In this document: positions 48,060 through 60,982 of the stretch, piece after piece | Layout of the letters: every line of letters starts with the position of its first letter | How positions within the stretch are numbered: the stretch's first letter is position 1 | DNA from: Aralia elata | Lineage: Eukaryota > Streptophyta > Magnoliopsida > Apiales > Araliaceae | DNA length: 64,000 bases | Reading direction: 5' to 3' | Assembly (NCBI GenBank): GCA_034770075.1 | Contig: CM068380.1 | Span: forward strand, 80,423,393 to 80,487,392 | Translations under genes and position numbers: made by a program | Notes under the pieces: model-generated | Told to the model about the DNA's origin: nothing | The model's input: only the letters and a program-made list of their open reading frames with translations | The model's database searches: none

Positions 48060-48960
48060 CTGAATATTGGGCCGAAGCTAGTGGTACTGTGGTACATAGT
48101 CATTTGTTTTAGTCTGTTTGTTTCTGTTCCAATATTTGAAGGCTCGGAACAGATTGTTTTGCTCTTTATCCGTCCCCTTCTTTTCCATTAGCCTTCCAAC
48201 AACCCACAATTATTGGGTTCATTTATCCCCTTATCTTAACAGGTTATTAATTGGATTGAGTCAAATGAATAATAAAAAGTGATCTTTACAGAAATATACA
48301 ACAATTAGTAAAAAATTACAAAAATAATGCATTAACAAAATAATTACATGTACTAACAAAATAATTACAAAAAGAGTGCAACAAGAATAAACTCATTAAA
48401 TCATTATCTCTTAAATCAAGGAGAACTATAACCACCATATTTACTCCTCTCTATTTAATGGCACCCACTATTTATTTTCGGCATCCTCCTTCTTTCTCTA
48501 CTTTCTCTCACCATTATTTCTGGCATCCTTCTCTCTGTACCAATTTTCCCAGAAGGTGCTTGGTCCCAGGTAATGGGTTATGGTCGTGATCATGGCGCTT
48601 GAGGTTGATTTCTGATTTGGTCCATCGGAAGATCCGGAATTAGTAGCTGGAGCGGAGGTTAACAAGTGGGACGGCAATGGAGCCAGACTCGGATTGCCAA
48701 GTGGTTGAGTTGGAGAGGTAAAAGTAGCCAATAAGATGGTGGGAGGAGGAGTTGACTGATGAGTAGATGCCGAGCCAGTCGAGTTTAGAGGGCTAGTCAA
48801 TGCCGGACCATTTGATGGTTACCTGGTTGCCCAATTTTGAGAGGATTCGTGGAGAGGGAGAGATGGAGACACGGGATGAAGATGATGGGAGGATGAGGAG
48901 AGATAGAAGAGTAAAGATTAATGGAATCATTTCATTTGGGTTAATTATTAGATTTTGGTT
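48060..48960. other. Intergenic, no gene confirmed
   Basis: A 100-aa Ser/Thr/Pro-rich minus-strand frame (48498-48800) lies here; its composition is low-complexity and no domain is seen. The sequence turns into the minisatellite near 48960. Confidence 0.4.
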
Positions 48961-48989
48961 TGCAGGTAGATGATTCTGTTTTATTTAAT

Positions 48990-50060
48990 TTAAATGGATT
49001 TTTTATAATTAATTGGTAACCCAATAAAACTGATTTGGTTACCTTTGTATGAAAATTTGGTTACTAACTGTACTATAAGAAAAAAAATCTATAATAGAAT
49101 TGTTATAATTAATTGGTAACCCAATAAAACTGAATTGGTATATTTGTATGAATGTTTAACTACCAACTGCATTATGGAAAAAAAAATTATAATAGATTTT
49201 TTTATAATTAATTGGTAACCCAATAAAACTGATTTGGTTACCTTTGTATAAAGGTTTGGTTACCAACTGTACTATAGAAAAAAAAATTCTATAATAGATT
49301 TGTTATAATTAATTGGTAACCTAATAAAACTGAATTGGTTACCTTTGTATGAATGTTTAGCTACCAACTGCACTATGGAAAAAAAATTATAATAGATTTT
49401 TTATAATTAATTGGTTTACCTTTGTATAAATGTTTAGCTACCAAATACAATATTTATAAAAAAATTATAAATAGATTTTTTATAATTAATTGGTAACCCA
49501 ATAAAACTGATTTGGTTACTTTTGTATGAATATTTGGTTACCAACTGTACTATAGAAAAAAAAATTACTATAATAGATTTGTTATAATTAATTTGTAACC
49601 CAATAAAACTGAATTGGTTACCTTTGTATGAATGTTTAGCTACCAACTTATGAAAAAAAAATTATAATAGATTTTTTTATAATTAATTGGTAACCCAATA
49701 AAACTCAATTGATTATCTTTATATGAATGTTTGGTTACCAACAGTACTACAAAAAAAAATTATATTATAGATTTTTTTATCATTAATTGGTAACCTAATA
49801 AAATTGAGTTGGTTACCTTTGTGTGAAGGTTTGGCTACCAACTACAGTATGAAAAAAAAAAACTATAATAGATTTTTTATAATTAATTGGTAACCCAATA
49901 AAACTGAATTGGTTACTTTTGTATGAAAGTTTGGTTACCAACAACACTACGAAAAAAAATCTATAATAGATTTTTTATCATTAATTCGTAACCCAATAAA
50001 ACTGAATCGGTTACCTTTGTATGAAGGTTTGGCTACCAACTGCAGTACGTAAAAAAATTA
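48990..50060. repeat. Minisatellite, ~100-bp units in alternating A/B types
   Basis: About eleven units, each with 'taattggtaacccaataaaa' then 'ctgaattggttacctttgta', a 'taccaactg' block and an A run. Unit starts fall near 49015, 49115, 49214, 49315, 49410 (shortened), 49490, 49597, 49690, 49790, 49885 and 49985. In the first half, units with 'tttggttaccaactgtacta' alternate with units with 'tttagctaccaactgcacta', giving a ~200-bp higher-order period. Degenerate relatives continue to about 50300. Confidence 0.9.
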
Positions 50061-50351
50061 GTAACCAATAAAACCATATTTAAAATAATTTTTTTTGGTT
50101 ACCCACAAAAACTAAAATGGTTACTTTTGTATAAAGGTTTTGCTACCAACTGCACCATATTGAAAATAATTTTATGTAGAAAAGGTTACTTATAAGTAAC
50201 TGCAACATATTCAAAATAGTTTTTTTTTACCCACAAAAACTAAAATGATTACTTTAGAATAAAAATTTGGCTACCAAGTGCACCATATTCAACAATAATT
50301 TTATTTTTAAAAAGTAATTTAGGTAAAACATTAATTAATTTATATATACAT

Positions 50352-50410
50352 GTGTATAGTGTATATATATATATATATATATTTATATAACATTAATTAA
50401 TTAATGTAGA

Positions 50411-50454
<44 letters not shown>
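50352..50454. repeat. (TA)n and (GT)n microsatellites
   Basis: TA runs at about 50361-50382 and 50429-50454, with a GT run of about nine units at 50411-50428. Confidence 0.9.
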
Positions 50455-50458
<4 letters not shown>

Positions 50459-50463
50459 GTACT

Positions 50464-50647
50464 CCATATTCACGCCCCACTGTTACTCCATATCCACGCC
50501 CGGAAAAGTGGCGCAAGAAAAGTGATAGTAAATTCAAAATTTGAATAAAGGAATTCCATATTCACGCCCCACTGTTACTCCATATCCACGCCCGGAAAAG
50601 TGGCGCAAGAAAAGTGATAGTAAATTCAAAATTTGAATAAAGGAATT
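50464..50647. repeat. 92-bp tandem duplication, two copies
   Basis: 'ccatattcacgccccactgt' through 'ttcaaaatttgaataaagga' occurs twice with period 92 bp and almost no difference, so the duplication is recent. Confidence 0.92.
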
Positions 50648-50814
50648 TGAAATTTTGAATTTTGAAATTTGGAACCAACTACCCATTAAATTACCTAACT
50701 AAATTAAAGGAATAACAATACACGAATTTGTAAATTAAAAATTGAAGATGCACTAATTTTGTAAATATTTTATGTATGCACTTTTGTTGTAATATTTTTT
50801 AAAAATGTACTAGT

Positions 50815-53522
50815 TGTGACGCCCCCAAAATATGTCCATACAACCCATTTTGAGTCGCCAATAACATTCCACAAAATACAAATACAAATACGAATTTTCC
50901 CATTTACAAATATTAAGTGTCGTACAAAATACGACAACACAATACAAATACATCTTAAATTCTCAATACACTTATTGTCACACTAATAGTAAGGTATTGA
51001 GACACTTCTATTATCTCGGACCATCACTCCATTCCCCGGCTAGTCCCCGCTACACTCTCTTTTCCTGAGGAGAACAATGGAACAAAAAGGAAAAGGGTGA
51101 GCACAAATAGCCCAGTAAGAAATATCATGACTAAGATAATGAAGAATAAAAATTATCTTTAGTCTTCAACAATAATAAATCAGAGATTTAAAGATATTAT
51201 AATTGTTCAACACAACAACTGCAGCGGAACGAACAATCCATTAGAAGAATCAAGTAGATTATAATATCTACCATCGTCTATAAGTTAAAGGATCACCACC
51301 AATATTTTGTCCTTGTAACACCAATCAACAATTCCTGTTTATAAACATCCAAATCAACAGTTTATATTCAACAGCCTCTCTTTGCACTATGTGCCAAAGA
51401 TATTTATTTGTAACATCAATCAACAATTTCAACAGCCTCTCTTTGCACTACGTGCCAAAGATATTTATTTGTAACATCACCGGTCATGATCATGCCAAAC
51501 GCCAGTTCATCTTTGCACTACGGGCCAAAGAGAACTTTCATCATACGTCTTTGTTTGTAACACCAAAAGTCATGATAATACCAATACACAGTTTGGTCAA
51601 AATCATGTCACGCCAGTTCATCTTTGCACTACGGGCCAAAGAGAACTATCACCACAATTTAAGTATGAGGATGAGGATGATGACAATGATACAGTGAGAT
51701 CAAGGATAAGAAAAGCTTTATAATTTAATCAGTATCAAAGATTGACCAAATTGCCAACACGATGACCAAATTGTGGAGTCAAATTCAAGAATGATATTCA
51801 AGAAATTATTTCATGCTCCAACTATAACGTATAAAATGAAATAGAAAGATTCAAGTGAAAAGATATTAGATGAAGCACAAACTATTAAGGATATTCTACT
51901 AATTTCAAAGATTTTCTCCATTTAAAAATAAGGTTTTGGAAACAAACAGAGATTTCTTATTATAAATGGAGAAATGTGAAAGAAAAGATATTCCGTAAAG
52001 AGTACAAAAGAAATGATACGTTATACGAGTATAACAGAATATATGAAACTGCAAATGGGTTTTCACCCGTCATGCGGTAATCCGCGTAGACAGATTATCT
52101 CCCCAAAAGATTAATAAGTAATGAATACGAAGGGTTATTCACCCGTCATGCGGTAATCCGCGTAGACAGATTATTTCCACAAAAGATTAATAAGTAACGA
52201 ATACGAAGGGTTATTCACCCGTCATGCGGTAATCCGCGTAGACAGGTTATCCCCACAAATTAATACGGAATAAATAACAACCTTTCTGAGTATAATATCA
52301 CTTACGAACAAGAAAGCAAATGATATTACATAAGAGTATGAAAGAAATGATATCCCCTACCTTCGTTAATAAGTGATTGGATGTTGCTTTCTATGAAGTT
52401 TATTGACTTGGACAATACTAGTATTCTCACAAATACTCACAATAGCCTAGCACACTAAGAGAACTCAAGAAATTTAGAGAGAGAGAGGGAGTATAAGTAA
52501 GGAAGGTGTGAAGATTTCTTAAGATAACCCCTCCTATTTATAGGAAAACCAAGTTTCATTAATTGCACAATAAGGGCTCGACTTATTACACTTTAGTACC
52601 TTCATCTTTGCCTCTACTTTTTAATATAATCCCTCAAGTATTATCAATCTTGCATAACATCCCCTAATAGTTACCACATGTGAACCAATAGTTCCCACAT
52701 GTGAACCAATAGTTCACAGCATGTGAATTTTAAAATTTTAATTAGGTACCTCTAAGTTAGACTCCACTTTTAATCCATCAATAATGCTAAAATATCATAA
52801 CAATTAATATGAGTTACAGTGCTATGATAAATAATAAAAAGTACCATGCGGATGCTATTGTAATTATTGAATCAAAATACTGTGTAATTACTACTTTATC
52901 AATTATTGAATCAATAATTTAAAATACTGTGCAATACCGTGTGCCTGTGAAATACCGCGTACTACTGTGGAATAACGCGTTTTACTGTTCTTTTTATTAC
53001 CGGGTATTTCAACAGTTGCCGGTGATAATACTGTTGACAAAATACTGTCGCTTTCAGTATCCGACAATGGGGCCCACTATCGTTGACAATTTTGTCATTT
53101 GTGGGGCCCACTAATATTTTGATATTTCGGCGTCGTCGTACTTTACCGAATATAATATTCTCCGACAGAACGAATATTATCCGACAGAAGGAATATTCCC
53201 CGACATACAGGTTTGACTTTTTGTATAAATGAATAGTATATTCGTATGAATAGTACTTTCGTATTTATACCGTATAATTTCGTATCCAGCTCATATAAAC
53301 GTTATGACGTAATTCGAAGGTCGAAGAAAGTGTAAAAGCGTTTTTAGCGTGAATAGTCTCCCGTGAATAGTGATTGCGTGAATAGTGATTTAGCGTTATT
53401 ACTAGATTTCTCAATTTTTCATATTTCACTAGGAACTTTATCATTATCGATTTAACACCTTTCTGTTTAAAAACAATAAGAAGAAAAAAATTTCTCTTTA
53501 TTAAAATTTTCGGGGTCTTACA
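50815..53522. mobile_element. Solo LTR (2.7 kb) with 5-bp target duplication
   Basis: Begins TGTGACGCCCCCAAAAT and ends CGGGGTCTTACA (TG...CA), flanked on both sides by CTAGT (50810-50814 and 53523-53527). Ends of this form are common in plant Ty3/Gypsy LTRs. No second LTR, primer-binding site or pol frame is seen, so it is best read as a solo LTR left by recombination. Internal tandem repeats: three ~76-bp units containing 'gtcatgcggtaatccgcg' (52064, 52140 and 52216), and repeated 'tctttgcactacgtgccaaa' words at 51380-51650. Open frames across it are by-products. Confidence 0.85.
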
Positions 53523-55885
53523 CTAGTAAATGTAATTCTCCCTAATAAAAAAATATATGAATTAAATGGACAAAATCGTGGGTCGGATAAGTTACATTTG
53601 CAATAAATTTATGCGGAATTGTAACTGCGAAACTTATCAATATATAATCGAAATGGTCTCGTGCGATCTCATGCGCGACTATTATTAAGTCAGCTAGTCT
53701 GCTTGCGGTTATAGAGTCGCCCGCAGAAGCTGGTAGAAAGATTTCACTTACTACACGTCTCTTTAAAAAATTACCAATAATAGTTATCGCAATCAAAAAG
53801 TCCACATAAATATTCGCAATACATATTATTTTCCAATTACAAATTCACAAATCATGACATTATAGAGAGAAACATCGAATAATATACAAAATAAAAGTCG
53901 TAAGGTGAGAGTCGGCTGGACCTGTGAAGAAGATTTTCAAGGCCGAAATATGGACATTAGAGTCACCATTACCGGTCTCTTGTCTATTGTTAAAGAAGAG
54001 TAATTTCCGAGTTGCTAATTGTGCCTTGTAAAAGGGTTTTCTATTTCCTTTTTCTTTCTTTTTTTATTTTTTATTTTTTTTAATGTTATGGGAAGGAAGA
54101 CTTTTGGATAGACACAGAGAGTTAATCTAGAGACTCCTCAAATGGCCTATGTAAGCTTCAACCATTGGATGATGTCAATTTAAACTTTTTTCATAAGGAA
54201 TGTAGTTGTTGTGATGTCTCTTTATCTTGTGTAAATATTAACCCACCAACCCACCACCAATTTAAGTCTCAAAATTTACCGGAGTTGGAGGCGTCTTCCA
54301 TTCTTTGCCTCACTGACTCACTCTTTGTTCTCTGCACTGTAGTTACAAGTTAACGGGTTGGTAGGTTCAACCCATATCTATTTAAAATTATTCATTAATG
54401 TGCTCATTAAGTTTTATTCATTACCCGTTAAATTAACCATTTTGTCACTTCCATGGACGGATCCCACTATAGGGGAAGGGGGAAGGGGGAAGGGGGAAGG
54501 GGGAAGGGGGTGGGGGGGAAGTGCCCCTCTTGAATTACAACTAGTATAGGGGCATTAAAGTAAAGTAATCCTCCTTAAAAGACATATTTGAGACTTAAAA
54601 ATTAAGTTTTAAAAATGATTTTACAGTTATTTTTATGTATTTAAAATTTATATTTGGTTAATTTTATTATTCCTTCTATTTCAAAAAAAACAAGTTTCAT
54701 TTGTCAAGTTTTTTTTATTTCACAAAAAAAAAAATTCTCGTTCTATTGATAGTAGTATAAAATGAAATAATATCTTTAAAGTTGTCCATGTCACTACTAT
54801 TAAATTAACAACTCATTATTTTTAATGATAAATAAAAAATAAAAATTAAATGCATCATTAATATTTGTATATAATATAAATGAGACTCTTTCTATTTAAC
54901 GAATAAAGTAATTTTGTTATTTATTATTATTTTTGTTTAATTATAAGGGTGTTCCCTCTTGATAAAATACATGTGTCCACCCTGGGCACTTCTACTCCGA
55001 CATTACAATACATCAGATGTGACATGGAATGAAAGGATCTAAATTAAATGGGTATTTTGCAAAAAGATCAGATAAGTTGTCTCAGACACTATCTCATTTA
55101 TTATCCCAACAATAAGATTATATCATTTAACAATTTTTTAGGATATTTTTTAAATAAATAAAAGGACCCATTAATTACAAAGAAAAAGTTAAAAAGGAAA
55201 CTGCTATATTTATTTATTTTTTACATTAATTACTCTTCCCATATCAAAATTCTTTCTTCCTACCCAATTCACGTATGCCTCCCTACTCTCTAGCTCTAGG
55301 TGGGTTACAACAGGTTGTAACAGCAAAAGATAAAATAAATAAAGAAAAGAAAAAATAGGTACAATTTTATAGAAAGGTTGCAATCAAGATTTGTCTTGAA
55401 GTAACGAAGCAGAATTAGCCAATAGATAAAAATGGGCAGTATAAAGAAAGAAATGCTTGATGGAACAGAAAATAATTACAATTGGAATAAATTAAGAACC
55501 ATAATTATCAACTTTTTCCCCCTCTTCCCGTAATCCAGCCGAGGCCCGAGAGAGTACAGAAACGTAGGTGATTTTTTTTAAAACTATTATTTCTAGGAAA
55601 GGCGTACCTGAATTGGGTAGGAGAAGAAACAATATTGGTATGCAAAAAGTAATTATTAATTGATGTGAAAAAAATAAAATAACAGTTTCCTTTTTCCATT
55701 TCCTTGTTTAATTGGATACTTTTATTTGTTATTTAATAATTATTTTTAAAATTATTATATTATACAGTCTATTTGTTGGCACAACAAATAAGACATTGTC
55801 TGGAACAGTTAATTTGAACTCCAGAAAGATTAATTAATTACAAGATGCTATATAAAAATTTATTCGAGAGCATGTAATATCTCAA

Positions 55886-55890
<5 letters not shown>

Positions 55891-55935
<45 letters not shown>
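55891..55935. repeat. (TA)n microsatellite
   Basis: An uninterrupted TA run of more than twenty units. Confidence 0.95.
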
Positions 55936-55938
<3 letters not shown>

Positions 55939-56944
55939 TAGATGTTGTATGATATTAGGATGATGTGACAATGATAATACTCCCACTTCTTAATTTCTTT
56001 CTTTTATGTATACAAGACACTTAGAATTATACTTTTCAATGTCTTTTTGCATCATTAGAATTTAAGTCCAAAAATTGTTATTAAAATCATTATTCTCTTA
56101 AATAAACAAGCTATGATATTAAGTTATTAACATTAGGTATAATTCATTTTTCTATTTAAGGAAAATAATTTAGGCATAGAAAAGTTAATCTATATAGAAT
56201 TTGCTTAGAAAAGTTAATCTATCGAGAGTATTTATTGGGTTCCTTCTATTAATTAATAATTAATGATGTTTAATGTAAGCCATCTCCATTGGGTAGGTTT
56301 GTCCAAATAATGTCTTGCCCTCACTTTCAATCAATTATTCCTATAGTACTCCGTATTACAGTAGAATAACAGGGATGATCTCTCCCTGATAGGCTAATAC
56401 ATCGAATCTAATAGGCTAATAGGGATGATTTGTACCTAATAGGCTAATACATCGAATCTACTTATGAAAAAGTATTGAATAATTGTTAATACTTTTCCAT
56501 ACAAATGTTAGTTACGTTTTCCCTAAATGCATTTGATTTGGTCCACTTTTACAGTTATATATAATAACCCATGTGAAAAGAGAAAACCTAATTATGATAT
56601 TAACTCTCGCCAACCGGTGTGAAAACATAAACATGAACACGACTGGTGTGGATGGTAGACCATATTAAGCGGCTCTTTTCTTCTTTTTTTTTTTGGAACT
56701 TCACATATAATTTTCCGAAGGTCAATATTACATCTATGCCATTCAACATAGTTATTACATACTAGTCCTATATTCCTTCTACGTTGTAAGGTCCGGGAAT
56801 GTACCTGATTATAGACATTTTCTTTTGTTAAGGTACAACATAGAATCCACAATATACAATAATGCTAAAAATGTCAACAGTTAGGTACTTACCGTTTTTT
56901 GATCATTATATTGAATTTTTTTTTTTTTAAAAATAATCCGTAAG

Positions 56945-56971
56945 CCCCCCCCCCCCCCCCCCCCCCCCCCC
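56945..56971. repeat. Run of 27 C followed by C-rich sequence
   Basis: Twenty-seven consecutive C, then 'acgcccccccgccccctcac' and a CA run. It is very unusual in this AT-rich region and could be an i-motif/G-quadruplex-forming tract or a sequencing artefact. Confidence 0.9.
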
Positions 56972-58354
56972 ACGCCCCCCCGCCCCCTCACACACACAAT
57001 ACAATCAAGAAAGAAAACATGAATACTTTCAAGCACCTTGAATCAAGGTCTGAGATAACTGTATTACTTGCTGCACATCAATGTTGAAATTTGGAAAGGA
57101 GCAGTGGGCAATGATCTTGCTTAAGTATATAGGCATTTCCTAGAGGTAAATACTCCATGAGGCATCGGGCAAGGAGGTTAATGTTCACCAAGGTACCAAT
57201 CCCCAACAAAGTTTAATTATCTAGAAGCTCATTGACCTTCTTATTCCACCAGCTGCCGGACAGTTGTATCTTCATAATTTTCTCCTTTTGACTACAATAT
57301 GACCAATCAAAGAATGTGACAGATAACAACAGTGATTGGCCATAAAGCAACAGGTCTTTCTCTGCAATGACTAACAAAATCCCCAAGTGTAGAGAAGCTG
57401 CAAGTTGTTCAAACATGTAGAACATGTGCATGGAGGACCCAACGACTTTTCTTCTCTATCATTTTCCCTACCTACACCAACAAGTAGACAAAAAGAGAGA
57501 AAGTTCTGGGTGTATAAATAAGGTAAAAGAACGTATGGCATAATAGTCAGGGAGAAAGAGGAAACTTAGAAGGAAAAGGTGGAGTTCGGGGAGCGTTGTC
57601 GCAGGAAAGATGACACTTGCATGTTGTGTTCTGCCAAACCCAAGCAAGTGCATCTTCCTGCAACAATATTCCCAGCAACTCCAATAAAAGGAAACTGATA
57701 TTTTCACAACATTTTTTGATATTTTCACAATAAAAGTATCGCTGTAGATGTATAGCGACGGTTTTATAGAATCTATAGCGACATTTTTATTGTAAAAATA
57801 TTATTTTTTATTGTGAAAATAACGGTTCCCTAGATAAAATTATGAGTTGCAATGAGGTGTCCGGAAAAGAAGAGCGAAGTCACATACATCACTAGTTGGA
57901 AGGGAAAGACATCTTCTCCATGTGCCTATGGTGGGTAAATTCCCACGCGTAACGCACCCGTAAGGAATCCAGATCATGCTTGCAAACAAAAGAAGACCCA
58001 AAAAGAGAACAAAGATAAGTGACTAGTCATCTTTTACGACTACATTCACACAACTTGCAGATAAATCCTACGTCAATCTCCTTATATTGGCCATACTAGA
58101 TATAATGTGCCCTATTAAACCCCACAGCCACAGGGGAATAAGACACTTACCCTGAATCACTCTCATTGTCTGAAACTAAAAGCCAAACTAATCAAACCTT
58201 CACGAGATGATAGTACCAAAGACATGATGTCTTCTTTTTACAATTTTGCGATAGAAGAAATAATAACCAGAAAGAACACGCAAAAGTAATGTCAGTTAGA
58301 CTAGCAAATTTGAACCTCTTATTCTCTCTGTTTCCCCCTCTAAATAAACACAAA

Positions 58355-60200
58355 TGACACATCAGAAGACGGTAGAGAATAAAAACAATCACATGAATTA
58401 AATTTATGTAACTTTGCAATCACACGAATTCACAAAGTTGGATAAATGGACTATAAGCATTCACAATGTTTCATAAATATGATAATAAGAGTTCCTTCCT
58501 AAATAATAACCCTAGAATAAAAGACTATTTATACTACCTAAACCCTAAAAATAAATAAAATCTAATAAACTTAAAAAGTAAGCCCAAAACATAAACGAGC
58601 CCAAAATAATTAAACTTACCTAACTACTAATTAATAAATAAAAAATACATCAAATATTTAAATTGTCCATAAATACTAAAACATAAATTATAACGAATCT
58701 TAGCGCATAATCCTTCCCGTGTCATTCCCCTTTTCTTACAGAAAATTCGACCTCGAATTTTGAAATAAAGTAATATCAAGCACCAACCATTAGACATGCG
58801 CAATCTTCTTTGCACTATATATTCACAATGTTGTTTTTTAAAGAAAAATTTTAAAAATAATTTTGAAATAATCAAAACCTTCGTATTAACCTGCACTTGC
58901 AACAAATGATTAGGAATGATTAAATCAAAAATTTTCAAGTTGTCGAACATAGGATTATGAACAATCTCATAATCAATCTCAATTTTTACAATGTTTGTAT
59001 CTTTATGTCACGATGACTCCAAATCATGATCCTCCTCAACCACTAAGCTTGATTCATGTTTAACTATAACTCATTCTTCAACCTCCTCCTTCATGTCTTC
59101 CACACTCTCTACTAGAAGGATCGACTCATATGACTGAGAAGTAGGATTAATGACATTACAACTTTCTTAAAAAAAATTCGTGCAGGTTACAAAATTCTTG
59201 CAACACCTTCTAACTTCATCAATTAGAAAAGAAATCTCGTTTTGTTGATTCTTGCAATACCTTCTATCTTCATTAATTAGAAAAATAATCTCCTTTTGTT
59301 ACTCTTCTCTAACTCTTCTTTTCTCAACTTGATACCGATATTTCAATTTGTCAAGTCTATATTGTGTTTCTTCTATTTCCTCTAAAAAATCATCATATTC
59401 GGGCAAACAAGTGTTTACGATGACGTACATAAATTTCATACTCCAATAAATCACATCTATCTTTAAGGTAACACAATCTTTACCTTTGCAGCAATAGACA
59501 TTTTAATGCTAAAATAATTGATGTTACCTTTTGTCCACTCGTTCCGTGTGCAACAAAGAAGAGGAAACGCAATAATCGAGATAACAATTTGTGACGGGCA
59601 ACGGCTATAGTGATGTAATTCGACAACAAAAAATTTATTTATTTTTTTAAACAAAAAATTAAAAGATAGATTCGACTAGTTTTACCTAATCTCCACGATG
59701 AACGAACGATTAATTGCAATCCGCGGCTAAACAACTTCGATCGATAACATTCTCCTTCACATCGATATCGAAATAAGTTGTCTCTAACTTAATCAGTAGA
59801 ATCGTCCTTGTCGTGAGCCAACTCACAAGCTTTGATGCCAACTGACGCAACGAAAGACGAAATAGAGACAATCACAGGAATTGAATTTATGTAACTTTGC
59901 AATCACAAGAATTCATAAAGTTGGATAAATTGACTATAAACAGCCACAATATTTCATAAATATGATAATATGAGTTCCTTCCTAAATAATAACCCTAAAA
60001 GACTATTTATACTATCTAAACCCTAAAAATAAATAAAATTTAATAAACTTAAAAAGTAAGTCCAAAACATTAACAGACCGAAAATAATTAAACTTACCTG
60101 ACTACTAATTAATAAAAAAAATACATCAAATATTTAAATTGTCCATAAATATTAAAACATAAATTATAACGAATCTTATCAAATAATCCTTCCCGTGTCA
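58355..60200 (-). mobile_element. Small nonautonomous LTR retroelement (TRIM-like), copy B
   Basis: Duplicate of the element at 39643-41488, with LTRs at 58355-58724 and 59843-60200. Because it is inside the segmental duplication and both LTR pairs match, it was copied with the segment and is not an independent insertion. Confidence 0.82.
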
Positions 60201-60855
60201 CATAAGGTGCAGCAAAATTATTGCAAAAGTTTATTCATGTGGTGAAAGCACCGAAGCACTTTTCTTGGTTGATGATGGTGAAAGAGTTGTTGGCTTAGTG
60301 CTTGGCAGTTGGCACTCTAATGTCCATTTGGGTCATTTTGACAAATAATTTCAAATATATATTTTCCCTATCAAATATGGGGTATGTGTGATGAAAGTTA
60401 ATTATGTTAAATAAAACATAAATAATAAGAGGGCTTCAATCAAAGCACACCCAAGCCGACATCTAATACACGGGTTTTATTGTGAATTTCAATGTAAGGG
60501 CAATGACATCAGTATAAAGATGTCACTATATTTCAATCCATGGACCCTGATTTGCTCAATTATGAAATCGCATGTATCTTATCGACCAAGCAAAAATAAA
60601 TAAATAAATAAATAACAAAAAAAACAGCCATCCTTCACCGACTTTTGGGACCTCCAGGAAGCTACCTTCGTCTTTCTTTCTTCAGATTAAGTTTCCACAT
60701 GGACTAAACAATACAAAGATTATTTAGTTAACAGAGGCTTTAACCAAAAAGACAAGAGTACTAGTCAGCCATGAGGTCAATCAAGTGTTCTAAATTATGA
60801 TAAGATAGTTGCATAAAAAAGTTAAATTAAATAAATAAGTGGTCTGGTCACTTCC

Positions 60856-60863
60856 TATATAAA
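60856..60863 (+). promoter_or_regulatory. TATA box of AAA-ATPase copy B
   Basis: TATATAAA 127 bases upstream of the ATG, identical in context to copy A. At least 2 kb of upstream sequence is shared, so both copies carry the same promoter. Confidence 0.6.
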
Positions 60864-60982
60864 TACAACAAGAAGCTCAAAAAGTTCAATAGCCTTATAA
60901 CAAGAAATCATAGGCAAAACCATACAAGTAGTAGAAAGAGGAGTTTAGAGAGTGTTAAAAGAAAAGGGCATCCAACCCAAAT

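Larger units (their letters stand above)
53528..57684. other. Intergenic between solo LTR and duplication copy B
   Basis: 4.2 kb of AT-rich sequence with simple repeats: 'gggaag' units at 54474-54520, (TA)n at 55891-55935, a repeated 'aggctaatacatcgaatct' at 56390-56461, and a C run at 56945-56971. Minus-strand frames at 57213-57431 and 57468-57728 show no family I recognise. The second crosses the duplication boundary, so a gene may have been interrupted there, but this is not shown. Confidence 0.5.

Noticed and set aside
47842..48063. Arg/Ile-rich frame
   Set aside because: It is a translation of 'cgaatacg' repeats within the hAT-like element.
48498..48800. Ser/Thr/Pro-rich 100-aa frame
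   Set aside because: Low-complexity composition, no homology recognised, next to repeats.
52064..52255. Regularly spaced repeats resembling a CRISPR array
   Set aside because: Three adjacent 76-bp tandem units inside a plant solo LTR, without unique spacers.
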